A stretch of 6,960 nt of DNA from Sulfurimonas sp. (GTDB lineage: Bacteria > Campylobacterota > Campylobacteria > Campylobacterales > Sulfurimonadaceae). Under the pieces are notes generated by a model. It was not told the origin of the DNA, made no database searches, and was given only the letters and a program-made list of their open reading frames with translations. Positions 1 through 5,104 of the stretch are shown here, one piece after another. Location of the stretch: NCBI GenBank assembly GCA_016764205.1, contig JAESSH010000019.1:4558-11517 (forward strand), in the 5' to 3' direction. The translations under genes and the position numbers were made by a program. How positions within the stretch are numbered: the first letter of the stretch is position 1; every line of letters starts with the position of its first letter.

Positions 1-1910
1 CGAAGTGTAAGTCCTTTTAGGTTATCAATAGGATAAGAAAAAGAGATACCATCCCCTTCTCCAGAAATATCGAGTTTTGTCATCACATTTCTAATGATAG
101 AATCAACTTTTTTCGTTGGAACAATGAACATAAGATTAGAGTCTGTAGAATCATAATGAAGTCTATTGTAAAAGTTATCCATTTCTTCTAGACCCATTCC
201 GTGCGCTTCCATGATGGTAACACCTCTTGCACCTTCATCTCTCGCAATTAAAATTGCTTGTTCTTCCATGTCGTGAGGAACGATAACATGCACAGCAGAG
301 AATGGCATTTCATAAGAATGACGCTTTCCTGTTCCGTGAACATTTACGGTAGATAAGCCCATGTTCTCAGCATCAATAAGAGCATGACGTAATTCATCAA
401 GATGAATTTCTTCTTTTTCATGTTCTCCTTTTATGCCCATTTTCTGAGTTATAACACCGTAGGTCATCACAGTTATCATAGGAAAAAGAGATGCAAAGGC
501 TATAAGACCAAAACCATCTATAAGGGGGTCACGTCCAGGTATGTTCGTGGCAAGTCCAAGCCCAAGTGCTGCAACGAGAGGAACAGTTATGGTAGAGGTA
601 GTAACTCCACCGCTATCATAAGCAATAGGAACGATGTACTTTGGAGCGATAAAAGTTAGAGCGATAACAAACATATATCCAGCGATAATATAGTAAACAA
701 TATCTCCTCCATTAACGATTCTAAATGCACCTAAAGCGATACCAAGAGCAACGCCAACAGCAACGGCTAAACGAAGTACAAAGTCGTTTATCTTACCATC
801 GCTAATCTCTTTTGCTTTTCTTGCAATCGCGGTAAGGGAGGGTTCAGCCATAGTCGTTGAAAAACCGATAGCTGCAGCAAATGAGTAGATAATGAAATTG
901 TTGTCATTTTGTGTGAGCTGATACGCCATTGTTTCTCCAAGGGAAAATAGCCCCATTTCTAAACCGATGATAAAAGCATCAAGACCAAGCATTACAAGTC
1001 CAAAACCTATGAGAACTTCTTTGATGTTTTCTATTGGTTTTTTAAGAATAATGTATTGAAAAAACAAGATAATACCCAAAATCGGTAGAACATCTATCAT
1101 AACTCCAAAGAGACCTTTTATAATATTTATCAAACTAAAGTCAAAGGCGCTAGATGCTTCTGTAGCATTTACAACGAGAGGCACAACAAGCTCAGATGCT
1201 TCGACAAATTGGTACACATAAATACCATAAAATTGTACAAATATCATAGGTGTTAGTGAGGCAAATGCAATAAGACCAAAACCATCTAAAACGGGGTTTC
1301 TTCCCTTAATAGTTGAAGCTAAACCTATACCTAATGCAGCGACAAGAGGGACAGTAACGGTAGAAGTGGTTACCCCTCCAAGGTCAAAGGCAAGTCCAAC
1401 TATTTCTTTTGGTGAGAAAAAAGTTGCAGCAACAACAAGAATATAACCGGAGATGATGTAGTAATGAATAGGAGTACCCTTTATGATTCTCCAAACCCCA
1501 ACTACAATAGCAAATCCAACAGAAAAAGCAACAACCATTCTTAGCGTGAAGGCATCGATTCTACCAGCGCTAATCCCTGCTGCCTTGTCTGCAATAACAA
1601 GGAGTGCGGGCTCTGCTACTGTAGTACCAAAGCCAATCATAAATGCAAAGATAATTATCCAAGCGGTAGAACCTTTATGTGCAAAATCACTTGCTAGTCC
1701 TTCTCCAACAGGAAATACCCCAACCTCAAGACCAAGTAAAAATACGGCAAGTCCAACACCAACGATTGCGAGTCCAATTGTTGTACTTAACCAATTGTCT
1801 GGTATTGTTTGAATAATTGCGAGCTGAAAGAACATAATAACTAGAACAATTGGTAATAAATCTCGAAAAGACTCTCTTAAAAGTTTTAAAAATGAAGCTA
1901 AGCTGAGCAT
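1..1910 (-). CDS. Tandem DUF1538 membrane protein with C-terminal PII-like domain (3' end outside window)
   Basis: The frame opens at an ATG (1908-1910) and stays open to position 1, giving about 636 codons with no stop, so the gene is cut by the window edge. An AAGGA ribosome binding site lies at 1919-1923. The N-terminal ~490 residues are hydrophobic and consist of two homologous halves about 256 residues apart. Paired motifs are GFGTTVAEP (from residue 93) and GFSTTMAEP (from residue 349), [17 protein letters not shown] and [17 protein letters not shown], and [11 protein letters not shown] in both. This is the DUF1538 pattern, a multi-pass inner-membrane family whose transport substrate I do not know. 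From about residue 537 (below position 305) a soluble domain resembles PII/GlnB: a beta-alpha-beta unit ending [13 protein letters not shown], then a strand and helix, then [13 protein letters not shown]. That last stretch parallels the PII nucleotide-binding B-loop TGKIGDGKIFV. The T-loop segment appears shorter than in GlnB. By inference, a nucleotide or metabolite signal gates the membrane part in cis. Confidence 0.88.
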   Translation of the reverse strand, partial: MLSLASFLKLLRESFRDLLPIVLVIMFFQLAIIQTIPDNWLSTTIGLAIVGVGLAVFLLGLEVGVFPVGEGLASDFAHKGSTAWIIIFAFMIGFGTTVAEPALLVIADKAAGISAGRIDAFTLRMVVAFSVGFAIVVGVWRIIKGTPIHYYIISGYILVVAATFFSPKEIVGLAFDLGGVTTSTVTVPLVAALGIGLASTIKGRNPVLDGFGLIAFASLTPMIFVQFYGIYVYQFVEASELVVPLVVNATEASSAFDFSLINIIKGLFGVMIDVLPILGIILFFQYIILKKPIENIKEVLIGFGLVMLGLDAFIIGLEMGLFSLGETMAYQLTQNDNNFIIYSFAAAIGFSTTMAEPSLTAIARKAKEISDGKINDFVLRLAVAVGVALGIALGAFRIVNGGDIVYYIIAGYMFVIALTFIAPKYIVPIAYDSGGVTTSTITVPLVAALGLGLATNIPGRDPLIDGFGLIAFASLFPMITVMTYGVITQKMGIKGEHEKEEIHLDELRHALIDAENMGLSTVNVHGTGKRHSYEMPFSAVHVIVPHDMEEQAILIARDEGARGVTIMEAHGMGLEEMDNFYNRLHYDSTDSNLMFIVPTKKVDSIIRNVMTKLDISGEGDGISFSYPIDNLKGLTL

Positions 1911-1918
1911 GATGAATA

Positions 1919-1923
1919 TCCTT
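1919..1923 (-). promoter_or_regulatory. Ribosome binding site of the DUF1538 gene
   Basis: On the minus strand this reads AAGGA, eight bases upstream of the ATG at 1910. No competing in-frame ATG lies nearby, so it supports that start. Confidence 0.7.
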
Positions 1924-1955
1924 ATTTAAAGTTAAATATGAAATACAAGTGTTTT

Positions 1956-1961
1956 ATTCTA
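1956..1961 (-). promoter_or_regulatory. Candidate -10 box for the DUF1538 gene
   Basis: Read on the minus strand this is TAGAAT, one mismatch from TATAAT, about 45 bases before the start codon in very AT-rich DNA. No convincing -35 element is visible, which is usual for Campylobacterota but makes the call weak. It lies back to back with the tRNA promoter, so 1911-2025 works as a divergent regulatory region. Confidence 0.3.
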
Positions 1962-2000
1962 CAAATGTTTTTCTATATTCTGGCTTAAGTATGCTTTTTT

Positions 2001-2009
2001 TGGTACAAT
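2001..2009 (+). promoter_or_regulatory. Extended -10 promoter of the tRNA-Ser gene
   Basis: The sequence TGGTACAAT is an extended -10 element (TGn followed by TACAAT, one mismatch from consensus) directly after a run of seven T residues. Transcription would start near 2015, about ten bases before the mature tRNA 5' end, a normal leader length. No good -35 box is seen at the expected distance. The MCP gene downstream may also receive transcription from it, because no terminator is apparent after the tRNA. Confidence 0.55.
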
Positions 2010-2025
2010 CACACTCTTATTTCAT

Positions 2026-2115
2026 GGTCGAGTGTCCGAGTGGCCGATGGTGCAACCTTGGAAAGGTTGTGTAGATGCAAATCTACCGAGAGTTCGAATC
2101 TCTCCTCGACCACCA
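2026..2115 (+). tRNA. tRNA-Ser (anticodon GGA)
   Basis: A full class II tRNA folds by eye. The acceptor stem GGTCGAG (2026-2032) pairs with CTCGACC (2105-2111). The anticodon stem CAACC (2053-2057) pairs with GGTTG (2065-2069), enclosing the loop TTGGAAA with anticodon GGA at 2060-2062. A long variable arm has GTAGAT pairing with ATCTAC. The T-arm is GAGAG, TTCGAAT, CTCTC. The long variable arm plus GGA identifies serine, reading UCC/UCU codons. CCA is encoded at 2113-2115. The discriminator base (2112) is A, whereas E. coli serine tRNAs have G there. Confidence 0.96.
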
Positions 2116-2182
2116 CAATAGAAGCACTCCTTTACCTTTTTATGTACTCTTTTATTTTAATAATACCTTAACACTAATGTAC

Positions 2183-2188
2183 TATATT
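2183..2188 (+). promoter_or_regulatory. Candidate -10 box for the chemoreceptor gene
   Basis: TATATT lies 19 bases before the MCP start codon, so a transcript would begin a few bases upstream of the ribosome binding site. The surroundings are so AT-rich that alternatives exist, for example TAATAAT near 2158-2164. No -35 box or sigma-28 motif is convincing. Read-through from the tRNA promoter is also possible. Confidence 0.25.
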
Positions 2189-2197
2189 TATATTTAT

Positions 2198-2202
2198 AGG
2201 AG
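2198..2202 (+). promoter_or_regulatory. Ribosome binding site of the chemoreceptor gene
   Basis: AGGAG lies five bases before the ATG at 2208, a near-ideal Shine-Dalgarno sequence and spacing. It fixes the start codon. Confidence 0.8.
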
Positions 2203-2207
2203 TTCCT

Positions 2208-4244
2208 ATGAAAACATCTATTAATACACAAATATTATTTACGATGCTTGTAAGTCTATTTATTTTAGGCGGTATACTAACCTTCTCTTCAATTAATATG
2301 AGTAAAAATGCTATCATAAAAAAAAGCTATGATAGCTTAACTTCCGCAAGAGATTCTAAGGCTATCCAAATCCAAAACTTTTTTTCACAAAGGATTGGAG
2401 ATATTAATGTTTTAGCTAAGGGCACAGATATTCAAGAGATATATCATGACTTAATGTATCTTCATGAGTTTTTAGAAGTGGGGGATACAAAGCCTTTTCC
2501 TGTGACAAATTCGCAGGTACAAGAAAAAACTAAAGCGCATGAAGAGTATTTCCAAAGCTATGTAGAAGAGTACGGTTATTATGATGCCTTTATTATATGT
2601 GCTCAACATGGGCATGTAATGTATACACAAGCTAAAGAATCGGACTATGGAGCTAATCTTACTAGCGGTAAACTTAAAAACTCTGGGCTTGCTAAGGTTT
2701 GGAGGAAAGTGAAAAGGTTTCAACGCTCAGTTTTTGTAGATATGTCCCCCTATAAACCGTCTAATAATACTCCCGCAATGTTTTTGGGTACACCTATTTA
2801 TACAAATGGTACTATGAATTCTATTTTAGTGCTACAAATGTCTGATAAGGCTATCAATAAAATTATGCAATACAGAACAGGTTATGGAAAATCTCAAGAA
2901 GATTATCTTGTTGGGCAGGACGAACTTATGAGAAGTGATAGTTACCTAGCCCCTCAGAGCCATAGCTTAATCGCTTCCTTTGCTAACAATGAAAAAGTAA
3001 CTACAGTGGCAAGTAGAAATGCACTAGGAGGCAAAACAAATACTGAAATAGTAATAGATTACAACGGAAATCCTGTTTTATCTTCATATACCTCTATTGA
3101 AATTGATAAAGATATACATTGGGCAATTCTATCTGAGATAGATGAGGCAGAAGTTTTAATAACCCCTAATAGTATTAGAAGTTCACTCATTACTCAGGCC
3201 ATTATTATCTTAGTTGTTGTCATTGTTTTAGCATTTATTTTGATAAGAATAAATATTGTAAAACCGCTGACTATATTCAAAGATAAAGTTTTAATGATGT
3301 CAAATAAACACGACATAACGCATAGGGTCGATACAAATGCGCCTAAAGAGATTCATGAGATAGGTGTTAGTTTCAATACTCTGATAAGCTCCTTACAAAG
3401 TATTGTTTCAACAGTCAAAGTCTCCTCAATAGAGAATGCTTCTATAGCATCTGAACTTTCAACTACAGCAACGAGGATTGGGGCTAATGTAGAGAGTTCC
3501 ATTCTTATTATAGGTGAAACTACACGAACAGCGCAAGAAGTTAAAAATGAAATTATTACAGCTATATCTGACGCACAAACAAGTAAGCAGGGTATAATAA
3601 CAGCAAATGAAAATCTTGAAGCTGCAAGAAAAGATATTATTACCTTAACTTCAAAGGTGCAAACAACTGCTCAAAAAGAAGAAGACCTTGCGCAAAGTAT
3701 GGAAGAAGTTTCCAAAGACGCAAATGAAGTAAAAACAGTTTTAACTACAATCTCTGATATAGCAGATCAAACCAATCTTTTAGCATTAAATGCGGCGATT
3801 GAAGCTGCTCGTGCGGGGGAACATGGTCGTGGATTTGCTGTTGTTGCTGATGAAGTACGTCAACTTGCTGAAACTACACAAAAAACATTGTCTGAGATTA
3901 ACACAACGATTAGTGCTGTTGTTAAATCAATTAGTGATGCTTCGAGCAGAATGAATGATTCTTCAAAAGAGATTCAAGAACTCTCTTCTCTCGCAGAAGA
4001 TGTTGAAATTAAAATAAACAGTACGGTAACTATTGTAAATGAAGCTGTAAAAGCGAGTGATAAAACAGTTCAAGACTTTGAGGCAACAGGTAAAGATGTT
4101 GAAGGAATAGTCATGAAGATTGAAGAAATAAATAAAATATCATCAATCAATGCTGATAGTATTGCGGAGATTGTAGCAGCAGCCGAGCACTTAAATACTC
4201 TCACTGAAGGCTTGAACACAAAACTTGAAATCTGTCGTACTTAA
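2208..4244 (+). CDS. Methyl-accepting chemotaxis protein with periplasmic Cache-type sensor
   Basis: A complete 678-residue transmembrane chemoreceptor, which senses a periplasmic ligand and signals to CheA/CheW. In order: a short cytoplasmic N-terminus; TM1 at about residues 9-29; a periplasmic domain of about 295 residues with double-Cache hallmarks, including [18 protein letters not shown] (from 134), [15 protein letters not shown] and [17 protein letters not shown]2 at about 327-349; a HAMP linker with VKPL (351-354) extending to about 400; and a coiled-coil signalling domain. The invariant hairpin tip runs from [20 protein letters not shown] (from 518) through [16 protein letters not shown], with arms of roughly 130 residues on each side. 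The C-terminus ([10 protein letters not shown]) has no obvious CheR-tethering pentapeptide. The ligand cannot be read from sequence, and I do not see the amino-acid-binding Cache motif. No che genes are nearby, so it appears to be an orphan receptor gene, as is common. Confidence 0.95.
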   Translation: MKTSINTQILFTMLVSLFILGGILTFSSINMSKNAIIKKSYDSLTSARDSKAIQIQNFFSQRIGDINVLAKGTDIQEIYHDLMYLHEFLEVGDTKPFPVTNSQVQEKTKAHEEYFQSYVEEYGYYDAFIICAQHGHVMYTQAKESDYGANLTSGKLKNSGLAKVWRKVKRFQRSVFVDMSPYKPSNNTPAMFLGTPIYTNGTMNSILVLQMSDKAINKIMQYRTGYGKSQEDYLVGQDELMRSDSYLAPQSHSLIASFANNEKVTTVASRNALGGKTNTEIVIDYNGNPVLSSYTSIEIDKDIHWAILSEIDEAEVLITPNSIRSSLITQAIIILVVVIVLAFILIRINIVKPLTIFKDKVLMMSNKHDITHRVDTNAPKEIHEIGVSFNTLISSLQSIVSTVKVSSIENASIASELSTTATRIGANVESSILIIGETTRTAQEVKNEIITAISDAQTSKQGIITANENLEAARKDIITLTSKVQTTAQKEEDLAQSMEEVSKDANEVKTVLTTISDIADQTNLLALNAAIEAARAGEHGRGFAVVADEVRQLAETTQKTLSEINTTISAVVKSISDASSRMNDSSKEIQELSSLAEDVEIKINSTVTIVNEAVKASDKTVQDFEATGKDVEGIVMKIEEINKISSINADSIAEIVAAAEHLNTLTEGLNTKLEICRT

Positions 4245-4270
4245 GAGGGATGAATTTAAAGGTTTATAAG

Positions 4271-4276
4271 TATAAT
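4271..4276 (+). promoter_or_regulatory. Consensus -10 box of the HMA protein / membrane protein unit
   Basis: A perfect TATAAT lies in the 53-base gap after the MCP stop, 21 bases before the next ATG. Transcription would start near 4283, just before the ribosome binding site. There is no recognisable -35 box. This suggests the two-gene unit is transcribed independently of the chemoreceptor gene. Confidence 0.55.
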
Positions 4277-4287
4277 CGTATATAAAA

Positions 4288-4292
4288 AAGGA
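4288..4292 (+). promoter_or_regulatory. Ribosome binding site of the HMA-domain protein gene
   Basis: AAGGA lies five bases before the ATG at 4298, good strength and spacing. It supports the chosen start, which also gives a proper export signal. Confidence 0.75.
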
Positions 4293-4297
4293 AGAGT

Positions 4298-4711
4298 ATG
4301 AATAAAGTTTTTTTAGTAAAAATGATTGTATCCCTAGGGATTATTCTCTCAGTTACAAACTGTAGTGAGAATACAAATACAGAATTAACAAGCAAGACAA
4401 AAGAAGAAAAAAAGTTGAAAAAACTTTTAAATGTCCAAGGCATGACTTGTGAGAGTTGTGAGAATGCTATAGAGGCGAAGCTTTTACAACTCCCTGGCGT
4501 TACTCGGGTACAGGCTTCTCATGAAGATAAGACTGTTATTGTTGATTTTGATGAAAATAAAATAAGTACTGCTGTAATAGAAAAAACAATTATAGAGACT
4601 GGATATAGAATTATTACTCCTCTGCAAAGCGCACATGAGAATGAAGCACTCAAAGAGGCTCCAAAGTCTGCAATGAAATGCGGAGAGGGAAAATGTGGTG
4701 ATGCTAAGTAA
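4298..4711 (+). CDS. Exported HMA-domain metal-binding (lipo)protein with CGEGKCG tail
   Basis: A 137-residue protein. Residues 1-21 form a signal peptide (a basic start, then a hydrophobic core MIVSLGIILSV) ending at Cys22 in the context VTNC. This resembles a lipobox, although Asn just before the Cys is atypical, so lipidation is likely but unproven. A charged linker (23-40) leads into a heavy-metal-associated domain at about 43-106. It has the metal-binding loop GMTCESC (Cys51 and Cys54), then GVTRVQASHEDKTVIVDFD and a terminal ETGYRI, matching the CopZ/Atx1/MerP ferredoxin-like fold. Such domains bind Cu(I) or similar soft metals and usually act in the cytoplasm; here the domain should face the periplasm, as in MerP. 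After a short linker the C-terminus carries KCGEGKCGDAK (from residue 127), a second two-Cys site containing the EGKCG motif known from MNIO-modified copper-binding peptides. The likely role is periplasmic copper or soft-metal binding. The stop codon abuts the next gene, implying co-translation. Confidence 0.9.
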   Translation: MNKVFLVKMIVSLGIILSVTNCSENTNTELTSKTKEEKKLKKLLNVQGMTCESCENAIEAKLLQLPGVTRVQASHEDKTVIVDFDENKISTAVIEKTIIETGYRIITPLQSAHENEALKEAPKSAMKCGEGKCGDAK

Positions 4712-5104
4712 ATGTTTTTAAACATTTTTTTAGAAGTAGGAATTTTTTTAGTTTTTCTTTTAGCAATCTTGCTTTTTTTCTTTTTTCTTCGCTTAAGAGA
4801 GAAGAAAAAGCTTCTCCATGGAGAGCAAAAACCTTCTCTCATAGCTTTAGAAGAGATATTAAAAACATTGGAGTTACAAGTTAGTAGTACGGATGAATTA
4901 AAAGAGGGCTTAGAATATGTTTTAAATAATTATGGAGTAATTCATAATTTTTCTCTGTATCAAAAGATTTTACTTGCAATTATCTCGCATCCTCATACAA
5001 ATAAAAATATTATTCTTTCTTTTGACAAAGAACTTTCAAATCGTAATCCAAAATATAAGAAACGGATATCAGATACTATTACAGACGCTTTAAAAATAGG
5101 TTAA
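4712..5104 (+). CDS. Small single-pass membrane protein of unknown function
   Basis: A 130-residue protein. Residues about 4-27 form one very hydrophobic, phenylalanine-rich membrane helix, followed at once by RLREKKK. By the positive-inside rule this puts the remaining ~100 residues in the cytoplasm. That part looks wholly helical, with two helical hairpins and a conserved-looking stretch HPHTNKNIILSFDKEL followed by NPKYKKRI. I loosely recall similar small proteins in Campylobacterota but cannot name a family or function. The ATG follows the TAA of the HMA-protein gene with no gap and lacks a strong Shine-Dalgarno of its own, so expression probably depends on translational coupling. Its stop overlaps the stop of the convergent LapD-like gene. 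A link to metal handling rests only on this operon position. Confidence 0.8.
   Translation: MFLNIFLEVGIFLVFLLAILLFFFFLRLREKKKLLHGEQKPSLIALEEILKTLELQVSSTDELKEGLEYVLNNYGVIHNFSLYQKILLAIISHPHTNKNIILSFDKELSNRNPKYKKRISDTITDALKIG

Noticed and set aside
402..659. Plus-strand open frame of 85 codons
   Set aside because: It lies antisense to the DUF1538/PII-like gene, has a biased low-complexity composition and lacks a ribosome binding site; it is a shadow frame.
590..1384. Direct DNA repeat suggestive of a mobile or recombining repeat
   Set aside because: The similarity between the regions around 590-616 and 1360-1384 comes from the two homologous protein halves of the DUF1538 gene. It is an old domain duplication, not a repeat element.
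1483..1812. Plus-strand open frame of 109 codons rich in Ala, Thr, Pro and Ser
   Set aside because: It is the complement of the hydrophobic first DUF1538 half. Its composition is the expected mirror of a membrane protein and no start signal is seen.
2026..2207. tRNA 3' end as an integration site for a mobile element
   Set aside because: No integrase gene and no second copy of the tRNA 3' sequence is visible in the window. The next gene is an ordinary chemoreceptor with matching base composition.
2116..2207. Rho-independent terminator after the tRNA
   Set aside because: T-rich runs occur (near 2131-2160), but no GC-rich inverted repeat precedes them, so no terminator is called.
2472..2723. 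Minus-strand open frame of 83 codons
   Set aside because: It lies antisense to the chemoreceptor's sensor domain and has no ribosome binding site or recognisable domain.
4519..4842. Minus-strand open frame of 107 codons
   Set aside because: It spans the junction of two well-supported plus-strand genes in antisense. The Lys/Arg-rich stretch is the complement of the T-rich membrane helix coding region.
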